A stretch of 61,866 nt of DNA from Terasakiella pusilla DSM 6293 (GCF_000688235.1 NZ_JHYO01000024.1:1-61866), one strand, 5' to 3'; shown: positions 30,469-39,623, counted from the stretch's first letter. The notes: generated by a model from the sequence alone, not told the origin. Numbers and translations: made by a program.

Positions 30469-31896
30469 TTACTCGTCGCCTTCAGCTTTGTCGTCGGCTT
30501 TCTTTTTCGCTGGTGCTTTTTTCTTCGCAGCAGCTTTTTTAGCAGGTTTCTCTTCTGCTTCTTCTTCGGCGTTGAGTGCGCCAAGAAGGTCGTCAGCAGA
30601 AACTTCTTTGTCTGTCACAGCAGCCAGTTCGAGGATAAAGTCGACAACTTTTTCTTCAAACAGCGGGGCGCGCAGTTGTTCGATAGCTTGCGGGTTGTTT
30701 TTGAAATATTCGAAAACAGCCTGCTCTTGACCCGGGTAACGACGTGCTTCGTTCATGATCGCACCGTTGAGGTCGTCTTGGTTCAGTTGGATTTCGTTTA
30801 CACGACCAACTTCTGCCAGTACCAGACCAAGGCGAACGCGACGTTCAGCAATCTCTTTGTACTCAGCTTTCAACTCTTCATCAGACTTGTCTTTGTCAGA
30901 TTCGTCGATTTGTTCAGGGTTGTTTTTACGAGTTTCTTCAAACTGCGCCCAGATTTGCTCAACTTCACCTTCAACAAGGCTTTCCGGCAGATCGAAAGCG
31001 TGACCGTCGTCCAAAGCGTCCAGCAGATGCTTTTTGACGTGCTGGCGTGTCATTTGATCAAATTCTTTGCTGCGCTCTTCACGAATCGCATCTTTCAATG
31101 CATCCAAAGAGTCCATGCCAACTTTTTTGGCAAGATCGTCGTTGATCTCAGCAGGAACAACGTTGCGGATTTCTTTAACCTTACATTTGAAGACAGCGTC
31201 TTTGCCTGCAAGGTTTTCAGCGCCATATTCCTCAGGGAATTTGACTTCAACGTCTTTTTCGTCATCAACTTTTAAACCGACCAGCTGATCTTCAAAGCCC
31301 GGAATGAATGTGTTGGAGCCGATTTCCAGCGGGTAATCTTCGCCTTTACCGCCTGGGAATTCTTCACCGTCGACGCTACCGACAAAGTCGATAACCGCGA
31401 TGTTGCCTTTAGCGATTTTCTTGGCTTTAGACTTAACTGCTTCAGAATCTTTGTTTGCATCAGCAATGCGTTGCAGTGTTTCGTCAATCTCTTCGTCTTT
31501 GACAGGTACAACCAGACGCTCAAGGGAGATTTTCTTGAAGTCCATCATGTCGAACTCAGGGAAGAGCTCTACAGACATGGTGTATTCAAGGTCAGCGCCT
31601 TCTTCGAATTTTGTAATTTCGATTTTCGGCTGCGCAACCGGACGCAATTCGTTGTCTGCAATTGTTTTGGAAGAAGATTCGTTAACCGCACCTTCCAAAA
31701 CTTCGCCCATTACGGACTGACCGTACTTTTGACGCAGAACTTTCGCCGGTACTTTACCAGGGCGGAACCCCGGAATTTTGATTGTTTTGGAAATCTCGGC
31801 GAGGCGAGTTGTCACTTTTTCTTCGATGTCTGCGGCTGCAACAACGACATTATATTCACGTGTCAGGCCTTCGGCCTTGGTTTCAGTAACCTGCAT
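30469..31896 (-). CDS. tig: Trigger factor
   Basis: Ribosome-bound chaperone and prolyl isomerase of 475 residues. The N-terminal ribosome-docking domain has the signature PGFRPGKVPAKVLRQKYG. The FKBP-type PPIase domain is at about 150-240 and the helical chaperone arms follow. The C-terminus ends in an unusual Lys/Ala-rich tail of about 30 residues (KPAKKAAAKKKAPAKKKADD), longer and more basic than in E. coli. First gene of the proteolysis chain, 75 nt after tRNA-Leu. Confidence 0.96.
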   Translation of the reverse strand: MQVTETKAEGLTREYNVVVAAADIEEKVTTRLAEISKTIKIPGFRPGKVPAKVLRQKYGQSVMGEVLEGAVNESSSKTIADNELRPVAQPKIEITKFEEGADLEYTMSVELFPEFDMMDFKKISLERLVVPVKDEEIDETLQRIADANKDSEAVKSKAKKIAKGNIAVIDFVGSVDGEEFPGGKGEDYPLEIGSNTFIPGFEDQLVGLKVDDEKDVEVKFPEEYGAENLAGKDAVFKCKVKEIRNVVPAEINDDLAKKVGMDSLDALKDAIREERSKEFDQMTRQHVKKHLLDALDDGHAFDLPESLVEGEVEQIWAQFEETRKNNPEQIDESDKDKSDEELKAEYKEIAERRVRLGLVLAEVGRVNEIQLNQDDLNGAIMNEARRYPGQEQAVFEYFKNNPQAIEQLRAPLFEEKVVDFILELAAVTDKEVSADDLLGALNAEEEAEEKPAKKAAAKKKAPAKKKADDKAEGDE

Positions 31897-31971
31897 GTCT
31901 GAAAATCTCTATGTAGATGAGTAATACGAATTCGCTTTATGGATTAACAGCTGGCTGCTTAATCAGTCTTT

Positions 31972-32056
<85 letters not shown>

Positions 32057-32114
32057 AGGTACCAAAAAACTGAATTTCATAGCGCCGAACGCTTGAAACC
32101 CGATATGGCGGCAC

Positions 32115-32142
32115 ACTCTATACATTCCGACTGCCAAGTCAA
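32115..32142 (-). promoter_or_regulatory. Promoter of tRNA-Leu
   Basis: TTGACT (32137-32142), 16-nt spacer, TAGAGT (32115-32120). A shifted -10 reading (TATAGA) is also possible. It lies about 60 nt upstream of the mature tRNA 5' end. Confidence 0.55.
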
Positions 32143-32155
32143 CACCGAATTGTCG

Positions 32156-33601
32156 TTATTTTTGCAAAGATTGAATAACTTGAGGCAAAACGTTGGCAAT
32201 ATCTTCAGAAATTAAGCCCGGCCCGAAGGTTTTCGCACATTTTCCATGCAGCCATGCAGCCAGGCATCCGGCATCAAATGCACTTAACCCCTGCCCCATG
32301 AGGCCGAGGCAAAATCCTGCCAGAGAATCACCGCTGCCTGCCGTTGCAAGCCAGGCAGTACCGGTGGTGTTAATGACGGCTTTGCCACAAGGCGAAGCAA
32401 TGACCGTGTCAGGCCCTTTCAAAAGAACCACATATCCGGTTTGGATCGCGGCTTGCCTCGCTCGGTGCAGTTTACTGCCTTTCAAAGTTGGGAACAGGCG
32501 CGAGAATTCCCCCTCATGCGGCGTGAGTAATGTCTCATAAGGTCTTGGCACCGTTCCCGAATCCGCCATAAGTGTCAGTGCGTCGGCGTCGAGAACAAGT
32601 TTTTTGTCGCTGTTTAACAGCGCTTGCACGATGTCAGCCTGTTTCTCCCCCAGGCCGAGACCGGGGCCAACGAGGAAGACGTTTTTACGTGGGTCAGCCA
32701 AATGGTCTGACAGGGAGCTGTCGCTGACAATATTTCCCGGTTCTGCTTGGCGATAGATCATGTAAGCCGTGGCATGAGCCGAGATCGTTACTAACCCTAA
32801 GCCTATGCGTCGGGCGCAAGTGGCAGCTAATCTGGTCGCGCCCGTCATTTTTTTTCCACCAATGATGACGCCATGCCCGCGCATAAATTTATGGGTATCT
32901 TGTTTGGGCCATGGGAAAAGATGTGCGGGATCGTTCTTGAAGGCGTTCGGAGCGATTTCTGTGAGGGTTTCGTCGCGAATTCCGATATCTGCGACGATCA
33001 GGTCGCCACAATATTGGCGCGCGGGGAGTAAAAGGTGGCCTGTTTTAGGTCGGGCAAACGTAACGGTTAGATCGGCGGGTATTGCGGTGCCGCGAATCTC
33101 CCCCGTGTTGCCGTCAATACCGCTTGGGGTGTCTACGGCGACGATAGGCACATCTAAATTTCTGGCGGCGCAAAGGGTTTCTGCGACAATGCCGTCTATA
33201 TCACGGGCCAGTCCTGCGCCAAAGATGGCATCGACGATCAATTGAGCGTTGGTCAGGTTTTGTGGGCAAAGGGGCTGTACGTCAAAAGGCCAGCGTTCGG
33301 CGTTTGTGCTGGCGTCACCTGTGAGCTTGTCGCGCGTCCCTAATAACAGGACACGGACGTTCCATCCTTTTTGATGGAGCATGCGCGCAACCACAAAACC
33401 ATCACCGCCATTATTGCCCGGCCCACAGAGAATGACAGTTTTGCGAGGGGACCATTTTTTTAGGATTTCGCGGGTGATCGCACTGCCTGCGGCCTCCATT
33501 AGCGCAAGGCCGGTGGTGCCCGAGGCTATGGTCCGGCGATCAGCTTCATACATTTGCTCGACGCTTAGAAGACAGTTTTTTACGGAATTCGCCTGTGCCA
33601 T
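32156..33601 (-). CDS. nnr: Bifunctional NAD(P)H-hydrate repair enzyme
   Basis: It repairs damaged NAD(P)H hydrates. The 481-residue protein joins an N-terminal YjeF epimerase domain (about 1-215; CGPGNNGGDGFVVARML, FGAGLARDI, VDTPSGIDG) to a C-terminal ADP-dependent (S)-NAD(P)H-hydrate dehydratase domain. The latter (about 230-475) has GPGLGLGEKQ, VLDADALTL, TPHEGEFSRLF and the nucleotide loop ATAGSGDSLAG. It is divergent from dadA across 52 nt. Confidence 0.94.
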   Translation of the reverse strand: MAQANSVKNCLLSVEQMYEADRRTIASGTTGLALMEAAGSAITREILKKWSPRKTVILCGPGNNGGDGFVVARMLHQKGWNVRVLLLGTRDKLTGDASTNAERWPFDVQPLCPQNLTNAQLIVDAIFGAGLARDIDGIVAETLCAARNLDVPIVAVDTPSGIDGNTGEIRGTAIPADLTVTFARPKTGHLLLPARQYCGDLIVADIGIRDETLTEIAPNAFKNDPAHLFPWPKQDTHKFMRGHGVIIGGKKMTGATRLAATCARRIGLGLVTISAHATAYMIYRQAEPGNIVSDSSLSDHLADPRKNVFLVGPGLGLGEKQADIVQALLNSDKKLVLDADALTLMADSGTVPRPYETLLTPHEGEFSRLFPTLKGSKLHRARQAAIQTGYVVLLKGPDTVIASPCGKAVINTTGTAWLATAGSGDSLAGFCLGLMGQGLSAFDAGCLAAWLHGKCAKTFGPGLISEDIANVLPQVIQSLQK

Positions 33602-33653
33602 CCTTGCCTTTCCCTCTCTCAGCTTTTAAATACCACAGCACTATAACAAGAAA

Positions 33654-34919
33654 GTGAGCGTTGTCGTGAGAGTATTGGTCCTCGGTGCAGGCGTTGTCGG
33701 TGTGACGACGGCCTTTTATCTGCAAAAGGCCGGACATGAAGTGGTCATCGTCGATCGTCAGAATGAACCGGGCATGGAGACCAGTTATGCAAATGGCGGG
33801 CAGATTGCTGCGGCACATGCTGACCCATGGGCAAGTCCGGCAACCCCGTTGAAAGCGCTTAAGTGGTTGGGACAGAAAGAAGCGCCGCTGCTTTTCCATT
33901 TCTTGCGGGCCGACCCGGCTTTATGGTCCTGGGGGCTGCAATTTTTGCGAAACTGCACAGCAAAGCGAACCGAGGTAAATACCGAACGTACATTGCGGGT
34001 GGCCTTACACAGCCGAAATTGCCTAAAGGACGTTCGTAAAGAGATCGCCTTGGACTATGATTGCCGTGAAGAAGGTATCTTGCATTTTTATCGAAATCCC
34101 AAGGAATTTGACCTCGCTATAGAAGCGGCGGAAACCATGCGCCGCCATGGTTTGGACCGAAAAGTCCTGACGCCACAAGAATGTGTAGAGAAAGAACAGG
34201 CTTTATCCGGTGTAAAAGATGATCTGCAAGGCGGCATTTTTTCAGATGAGGATGAAAGCGGGGATGCACACCGGTTTACCCAGCAGCTTGGGGCCTACTG
34301 CCGTCAGCAAGGTGTGGAGTTTGCCACCAATCATACGATTGACTCGCTGATCGTGGAAAATGGCAAGGTCACGGGCGTGCAGACGGATAAAGGTGTGTTG
34401 TCGGGTGATGCCTATGTCATGTGTATGGGGAGCTTTAGTGCGCCCTTTTTACGCCCCTATGGGATCAAGCTGCCGATTTATCCAGCAAAAGGATATTCCA
34501 TCACCCTGCCCTTATCCCACCCGGAAAGAGCCCCGAGCGTTAGTTTGACGGACGATGAGTTTAAATTGGTCTTTAGTCGTTTGGGGGATCGGCTGCGTGT
34601 TGCAGGCACTGCCGAGTTGGGCGGGTATAGTACCGAGGTGGATGAGGTGCGTAGTCGGTTTATTCTACGCAAAACTCTGGAGCTTTTCCCCGCTTGTGGG
34701 GAGCCGGATGATGTGGAGTTTTGGGCTGGTTTACGCCCCAAAACGCCGGATAGTGTGCCTATTATAGGCAAAAGCCCCCTCGACTCCTTGTACCTGAATA
34801 CGGGACACGGGACATTAGGCTGGACCATGTCTTGCGGGTCGGCACAGGTTATCGCCGATGTTATCAGCGGGAAAACAACCCAAATCCCCCTTTCGGGGCT
34901 GGAATATTCAAGATTTTGA
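33654..34919 (+). CDS. dadA: D-amino acid dehydrogenase small subunit (DadA-like)
   Basis: FAD-dependent membrane-associated oxidase that deaminates D-amino acids and feeds electrons to the respiratory chain. It has 421 residues, with the Rossmann motif VLGAGVVGVTTA at 8-19 and the DadA signatures YANGGQIAAAHADPWASP and RPKTPDSVPIIG, then NTGHGTLGWTMSCGSA. A GTG start at 33654 is used here; the GTG at 33666 is an alternative. No racemase gene is adjacent. Confidence 0.9.
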   Translation: MSVVVRVLVLGAGVVGVTTAFYLQKAGHEVVIVDRQNEPGMETSYANGGQIAAAHADPWASPATPLKALKWLGQKEAPLLFHFLRADPALWSWGLQFLRNCTAKRTEVNTERTLRVALHSRNCLKDVRKEIALDYDCREEGILHFYRNPKEFDLAIEAAETMRRHGLDRKVLTPQECVEKEQALSGVKDDLQGGIFSDEDESGDAHRFTQQLGAYCRQQGVEFATNHTIDSLIVENGKVTGVQTDKGVLSGDAYVMCMGSFSAPFLRPYGIKLPIYPAKGYSITLPLSHPERAPSVSLTDDEFKLVFSRLGDRLRVAGTAELGGYSTEVDEVRSRFILRKTLELFPACGEPDDVEFWAGLRPKTPDSVPIIGKSPLDSLYLNTGHGTLGWTMSCGSAQVIADVISGKTTQIPLSGLEYSRF

Positions 34920-35006
34920 TCTTGCGGTGCAGCATTTCCTTGCTATTGCCTTGTGATACAGTAACAATTGCGTGTGTTTTATCACTTAAAGGATCAGGAG
35001 ACGCGC

Positions 35007-35636
35007 ATGTCAGCCAAGATTTTAACCATTGCACAACAAAAAGGCGGGGCCGGTAAAACAACCGTTGTGGCGCAATTGGCGACAACATACGCGTCGCAGA
35101 AAAAGAATGTGGCTTTGGTGGATATCGACCCTCAAGCCAGTCTGACCTCGTGGTTTGCCGAACGTAAGCGTACCTTGGGGGAAAACAATCGTATTGTTCT
35201 TTCCAGCGTTGGTGGATGGCGCCTTAAGAACGAACTGGATCGCTTAAAGCAAGATTTCGATATAATTTTGGTTGATGCCCCGCCCCATGCGGAAACGGAG
35301 GCCAATATTGCTATCCGATATGCAGATTTGCTGGTGATCCCGGTACAGCCGAGCCCGATGGATGTCTGGGCGACCGCGCCGACGTTTAAACAGGCGAAGA
35401 AAGAAAAAACTGAAGCGATCGTGTTATTGAACCGCATTCCGCCACGGGGCAAGCTGCTGGATAAAATCAAGGGGATGTTGGAAGAGGATGAACGCCCGAT
35501 GCTGAGTTCAACGCTGGGTAATCGAGTGGCGTTTGCCGCGAGTATGATCGATGGTTTGGGCGTGGTTGAAGCGGAAAAACGCAGCGCTGCCGCCAACGAG
35601 ATTAAGGCATTGGCGAAAGAAATCTGGAATAGATAA
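35007..35636 (+). CDS. ParA/MinD-type ATPase, orphan
   Basis: A 209-residue P-loop ATPase. Deviant Walker A KGGAGKTT (12-19), switch I DIDPQAS and Walker B ILVDAPPH place it in the ParA/MinD/MipZ superfamily. No ParB, parS or replication gene is nearby, so it is not a plasmid partition system by context. It may position chromosomal or polar cargo. The ATG at 35007 has AGGAG upstream and gives the Walker motif close to the N-terminus as usual. The following NUDIX gene starts directly after its stop. Confidence 0.88.
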   Translation: MSAKILTIAQQKGGAGKTTVVAQLATTYASQKKNVALVDIDPQASLTSWFAERKRTLGENNRIVLSSVGGWRLKNELDRLKQDFDIILVDAPPHAETEANIAIRYADLLVIPVQPSPMDVWATAPTFKQAKKEKTEAIVLLNRIPPRGKLLDKIKGMLEEDERPMLSSTLGNRVAFAASMIDGLGVVEAEKRSAAANEIKALAKEIWNR

Positions 35637-36269
35637 ATGGCAAAATCGAATGCGGATCACGTGGACTTTCAAAAAGATGATGTGGAGCTAATTGATAAGG
35701 AAGTGCCATTTAAAGGCTATTTCAGTGTAGAAAAATATACCGTACGCCATAAAACCCCCGAAGGCGCATGGACAAAACCGATTGCCCGCGAAATCTTTGA
35801 ACGGGGACATGCCTCAGGCATGTTGCCTTATGACCCGGTGAAAGATGTCGTGGTCTTAATTGAACAGTTTCGCCCCGGTGCCTATGCGGCGGGATATTGC
35901 CCTTGGTTGCTAGAAGTCCCGGCAGGAATTATTGAGGCGGGACAGACGCCTGAAGAAGTTGCACGACGAGAAACCCTTGAGGAAACGGGGTGCACGGCAA
36001 AGCGGATCGACTTTATTGCCGATTATCTGGTCAGCCCCGGTGGGTCAACCGAGACCATGCATTTGTACTGCGTAGAGGTCGATGCGGATGAAGCTTTTGA
36101 AACTGGTGGGCTGGAAGAGGAAGGCGAGCACATTTCCGTCATCAAGGTCAGTAGTGCCGAAGCGTTCGCAAGATTGGAGAATGGACAAATCCATAATTCC
36201 ACCTCTATGATCGCTTTGCAGTGGTTAAAAATCCACATCGATAATATACGCGAAAAATGGTGTTGTTAA
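35637..36269 (+). CDS. NUDIX hydrolase, ADP-ribose pyrophosphatase-like
   Basis: A 210-residue hydrolase that probably cleaves ADP-ribose or related nucleoside diphosphate sugars. The Nudix box runs from GIIEAGQTPEEV to ARRETLEETG; the catalytic REtLEETG is intact. The first conserved Glu of the box is replaced by Gln (GQTPEE rather than GETPEE). The upstream IEQFRPGAY strand is typical of the NudF-like group. It abuts the ParA stop with no gap, so the two are translated from one message. Confidence 0.88.
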   Translation: MAKSNADHVDFQKDDVELIDKEVPFKGYFSVEKYTVRHKTPEGAWTKPIAREIFERGHASGMLPYDPVKDVVVLIEQFRPGAYAAGYCPWLLEVPAGIIEAGQTPEEVARRETLEETGCTAKRIDFIADYLVSPGGSTETMHLYCVEVDADEAFETGGLEEEGEHISVIKVSSAEAFARLENGQIHNSTSMIALQWLKIHIDNIREKWCC

Positions 36270-36291
36270 AATTAAAACACATTAATATTAG
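36263..36291 (+). promoter_or_regulatory. Candidate promoter of cysK
   Basis: TTGTTA (36263-36268), exactly 17 nt, TATTAG (36286-36291). The -35 overlaps the end of the NUDIX gene. A start near 36298 would give a 66-nt leader. Confidence 0.55.
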
Positions 36292-36304
36292 TTTAAATGT
36301 TGAA

Positions 36305-36355
36305 CTCTTCTAAAGAGATGCCTATTTTCTCACCAAATAGGTTTTAAAAGAAGAG
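36305..36355 (+). promoter_or_regulatory. Candidate structured leader of cysK
   Basis: Three pairings are possible. CTCTT/AAGAG (36305-36317) forms a local hairpin. CCTATTT/AAATAGG (36321-36341) followed by TTTT resembles a weak terminator. CTCTTCT (36305-36311) can instead pair with AGAAGAG (36349-36355), which covers the ribosome binding site. The first and third exclude each other, as in two-state RNA switches. Stems are short, so this is tentative. Confidence 0.4.
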
Positions 36356-36363
36356 ACAAACTA

Positions 36364-37362
36364 ATGGATATTCGTGACGGATTTGTCGGCACCATCGGCA
36401 ACACCCCTCTGATCAAACTTAAAAAAGCATCTGAAGAAACCGGATGTGAAATTTTGGCGAAAGCCGAATTTTTGAATCCGGGCGGGTCCATCAAGGACCG
36501 TGCGGCACTTGCCATTATTAAAGATGCCGAAGCTAAGGGCTTGTTGAAGCCCGGTGGGGTAATCGTGGAAGGCACCGCGGGCAACACCGGAATCGGAATT
36601 GCGTTGGTGGGCCGCGCGTTGGGCTACCGTAGTGTCATCGTCATGCCGGAAACGCAAAGTCAGGAAAAGAAAGATATGTTGCGCCTGTGTGGTGCAGACC
36701 TGCGTCTGGTTCCTGCTGTTCCTTACAAAGACCCGAACAACTACGTTCACTATTCCCGACGTTTGGCAGAAGAACTGGCTGAGACAGAAGAAAATGGCGC
36801 GATCTGGGCGAACCAGTTTGATAATGTGGCCAACCGCCAAGGCCATATCGCTACCACCGCGCAGGAAATCTGGGACCAGACCGATGGTAAGGTGGACGGG
36901 TTTGTCTGCGCCGTTGGGACAGGCGGAACGCTCGCGGGTGTCTCTATGGGGTTGAAGGCACATAACAAAGATGTGCAAATTGCTATTGCCGACCCGATGG
37001 GCGCTGCGCTGTATAACTATTATAAGCATGGCGAATTGAAAGCCGAAGGGTCGTCCATCACTGAAGGCATCGGTCAAGGTCGTATCACCGCGAACCTTGA
37101 AGATGTGATTATTGATCATGCTTATCAGATCAAGGATATGGAAGCGGTTCAGGTCGCGTTTGAATTGCTGAAAAATGAAGGTTTGTGTGTGGGCGGATCG
37201 TCTGGTGTCAACGTTGCGGGGGCTATTCGCCTTGCCCGCGAACTTGGACATGGCAAAACCATTGTGACAGTCTTGTGTGATAGCGGCACGCGCTACCTCA
37301 GTAAACTGTTTAACCCGACCTTTTTACGTGAACATAATCTGCCTGTTCCGGACTGGATGTAA
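36364..37362 (+). CDS. cysK: Cysteine synthase A (O-acetylserine sulfhydrylase)
   Basis: PLP enzyme making cysteine from O-acetylserine and sulfide. It has 332 residues, with PLP Lys44 in NPGGSIKDR, the phosphate/substrate loop GTAGNTGIGIA (70-80) and GTGGTLAGV for the PLP phosphate. TAGNTG in place of the commoner TSGNTG, and the length, resemble the CBS-like branch of CysK, so a cystathionine beta-synthase-like activity cannot be excluded. It heads a sulfur amino acid cluster with sseA and metC. Confidence 0.92.
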   Translation: MDIRDGFVGTIGNTPLIKLKKASEETGCEILAKAEFLNPGGSIKDRAALAIIKDAEAKGLLKPGGVIVEGTAGNTGIGIALVGRALGYRSVIVMPETQSQEKKDMLRLCGADLRLVPAVPYKDPNNYVHYSRRLAEELAETEENGAIWANQFDNVANRQGHIATTAQEIWDQTDGKVDGFVCAVGTGGTLAGVSMGLKAHNKDVQIAIADPMGAALYNYYKHGELKAEGSSITEGIGQGRITANLEDVIIDHAYQIKDMEAVQVAFELLKNEGLCVGGSSGVNVAGAIRLARELGHGKTIVTVLCDSGTRYLSKLFNPTFLREHNLPVPDWM

Positions 37363-37397
37363 AAAATATCAGGTTTGATCTTGTCAAAAGTGTCCTT

Positions 37398-37447
37398 AAT
37401 GTGCCCTTATTATTCCAGAATTAAAAAGAGAATACAGGGGGCACATT
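37398..37447 (+). promoter_or_regulatory. Long inverted repeat ending at the sseA start codon
   Basis: AATGTGCCC (37398-37406) and GGGCACATT (37439-37447) are perfect 9-bp complements around a 32-nt loop. The second arm contains part of the ribosome binding site (AGGGGG) and ends at the base before the ATG. It would hide the site if transcribed; it could equally be a DNA operator. Confidence 0.45.
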
Positions 37448-38305
37448 ATGAGCTTTAAAAATCCGCAGGCACTGGTTTCCACAGAATGGCTGGCAGAACA
37501 TCTCAATGCACCGGACGTGCATATTGTAGATGCTACTTATTTTTTACCCGTCGAAGGTAAAAAGGCGATTGATGCCTATCATGAGGCCCATATTCCGGGG
37601 GCGCAGTTCTTTGATGTTGATGAAATAGCGGATGAAAAAAATCCCCTGCCCCATATGGTGCCTAGCGCGGAAAAGTTTTCTGCCCGTATGCGCAAGCTTG
37701 GTCTTGGTGACGGGTGTCGGATTGTCATTTATGATACGCGTAACGGCGGCTGTGCTGCGGCACGCGTATGGTGGACATTCCGGCTGTTTGGCCATGATGA
37801 TGTTGCCGTCTTGGATGGTGGTTTTGGAAAATGGCTTGCGGAAGGTCGTCCGACCGAAGACGGTCCGGCAGCAAAACCTCAGGAACGTCATCTGACGGCA
37901 CGTATCAACCATTTTATCCTTCGTGATAAAGGGCAGATGCTGAAAAATATCGAAGAACGCCGCGAACAGGTGGTTGATGCCCGTGCTGCGGTGCGTTATC
38001 GCGGTGAAGGTGAAGAACCTTGGCCCGTCATCAAGGTCGGCCGTATCCCCAATTCGTTGAATGTGCCTTGGGATAGCCTGATTGATACTGAAAATGGTGG
38101 TGTGTTTAAATCTGCTGATGACATGCGCGAGATTTTTAACGCAGCAGGCGTTGATCCGCGTAAACCCATGGTTGCCAGTTGTGGTTCCGGCGTGACGGCG
38201 GCTGTCCTTGCGTTTGCAGCTTATTTACTGGGGAATAATGATGCCGCGGTTTATGACGGTTCTTGGGCAGAATGGGGTGCTTGTGAAGACACCCCCGTTG
38301 AATAA
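37448..38305 (+). CDS. sseA: 3-mercaptopyruvate sulfurtransferase
   Basis: Two-domain rhodanese of 285 residues. The N-terminal inactive domain is at about 10-140 (CR-type YDTRNGGCAAARVWW). The C-terminal domain has the active-site loop CGSGVTA with Cys245, the signature that separates mercaptopyruvate sulfurtransferases from thiosulfate-specific rhodaneses. It moves sulfur from 3-mercaptopyruvate to thiol acceptors or cyanide, linking cysteine breakdown to sulfur transfer. It lies between cysK and metC. Confidence 0.93.
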   Translation: MSFKNPQALVSTEWLAEHLNAPDVHIVDATYFLPVEGKKAIDAYHEAHIPGAQFFDVDEIADEKNPLPHMVPSAEKFSARMRKLGLGDGCRIVIYDTRNGGCAAARVWWTFRLFGHDDVAVLDGGFGKWLAEGRPTEDGPAAKPQERHLTARINHFILRDKGQMLKNIEERREQVVDARAAVRYRGEGEEPWPVIKVGRIPNSLNVPWDSLIDTENGGVFKSADDMREIFNAAGVDPRKPMVASCGSGVTAAVLAFAAYLLGNNDAAVYDGSWAEWGACEDTPVE

Positions 38306-38332
38306 GGCTCAAAAGTTATAAAACACGGTTAC

Positions 38333-38368
38333 ACCCCCTGTCGTTTGTTGCTGGGGGTGCTTTTTTTG
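38333..38368 (+). terminator. Intrinsic terminator of sseA
   Basis: Stem CACCCCC / GGGGGTG followed by C and seven T, 28 nt after the sseA stop. It separates sseA from metC. Confidence 0.85.
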
Positions 38369-38414
38369 GTGTAGCTTGTCGAAACGCATGAATTAAGGCT
38401 AGAAGGCGATAGAA

Positions 38415-39581
38415 ATGAAGAAAGAAACTAAACTTTTGCACGCGGGGCGCAATCCTGAAAACAACTTCGGGATCGTGAACCCGCCGGTCTATCACGCCTC
38501 TACGGTGACCTTTCCAACTGTGGATGCACTTCATAAGGCTGATAAAAATCCAACGGAAGGAATTTTTTATGGTCGTATGGGGACACCGACATCGCGCGCG
38601 TTTGAAGAAGCGATCGCGGCCCTTGAAGGTGGGGAAAAAGCCATTGCCGTGCAATCGGGCCTTGCCGGGATTACAGGGGCGATCCTATCCTTTGTAAAAG
38701 GCGGGGATCATATTTTGGTGACGGATAGCGCTTATTTTCCCACCAAAAAGTTCTGTAATGAGTTTTTGAGCAATTTTGGCATTGAAGTAACCTATTACGA
38801 TCCGATGATCGGCAGCGCCATTGCAGAGTTGATGCAAGATAATACCAAGATTGTCTTTACCGAAGCGCCGGGTTCTCTAACCTTTGAAGTACAGGATATT
38901 CCGGCCATTGCCAAGGTTGCCCATGATCACGGGGCACTGGTGATGATCGACAACACATGGTCTGCCGGATACTTCTTCAATGCGTTTGAACATGGGTGTG
39001 ATATTTCTATTCAGGCGGCGACCAAATATATTGGCGGTCATTCTGATATCATGATGGGGACCATCACCCTGAGGGAAGAACATTATAAGATGGTCAAGAC
39101 CAAATTGAATGTCCTTGGCTATTGTGCGGGGCCGGATGATTGTTATTTGGGGCAACGCGGTTTGCGTTCCCTCCCCGCGCGTTTGTCGCGTCATGAAGAA
39201 AATGGTCTCAAGCTGGCGGCGTGGTTAAAAGCACGTCCTGAAGTCACAAAAGTTCTCCACCCCGCTTTTGAAGATTGTCCGGGGCATGAGATTTGGAAGC
39301 GCGACTTTACAGGGTCCAGTGGTTTGTTTTCTATCGTGCTGGATGGCAAATACACGCCAAAAGCGGTGGCGTCCATGTTGGATGGTCTGGATCTGTTTCC
39401 GATGGGGTATAGTTGGGGGGGCTATGAAAGCCTGATCATCCCGTTTAACCCGAAAGGCGCCCGACAGGTGACAGAGTGGGTCGAAGACGGGCCGTGCTTA
39501 CGTGTCCATGCCGGTCAGGAAAACATAGATGATCTGCTGGAAGATCTTGCCAAAGGCTTTGAGCGCTTGAATAACGCGTGA
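38415..39581 (+). CDS. metC: Cystathionine beta-lyase
   Basis: PLP enzyme cleaving cystathionine to homocysteine, pyruvate and ammonia in methionine synthesis. The 388-residue protein has YGRMGTPT (52-59, contacts to the PLP phosphate of the partner subunit), VMIDNTWSAGYFF with the PLP Asp, and PLP Lys204 in SIQAATKYIGGHSD. The MDNTWxxGxxF version fits MetC rather than MetB or MetZ. It follows the sseA terminator. Confidence 0.92.
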   Translation: MKKETKLLHAGRNPENNFGIVNPPVYHASTVTFPTVDALHKADKNPTEGIFYGRMGTPTSRAFEEAIAALEGGEKAIAVQSGLAGITGAILSFVKGGDHILVTDSAYFPTKKFCNEFLSNFGIEVTYYDPMIGSAIAELMQDNTKIVFTEAPGSLTFEVQDIPAIAKVAHDHGALVMIDNTWSAGYFFNAFEHGCDISIQAATKYIGGHSDIMMGTITLREEHYKMVKTKLNVLGYCAGPDDCYLGQRGLRSLPARLSRHEENGLKLAAWLKARPEVTKVLHPAFEDCPGHEIWKRDFTGSSGLFSIVLDGKYTPKAVASMLDGLDLFPMGYSWGGYESLIIPFNPKGARQVTEWVEDGPCLRVHAGQENIDDLLEDLAKGFERLNNA

Positions 39582-39623
39582 TTGACAATAAATATTAAAG
39601 AAGACATGAATTAGGACGGTTTT

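Noticed and set aside
35007-35636. ParA as evidence of a plasmid or integrated plasmid partition locus
   Set aside because: No ParB, parS-like repeats or replication gene; surroundings are housekeeping genes.
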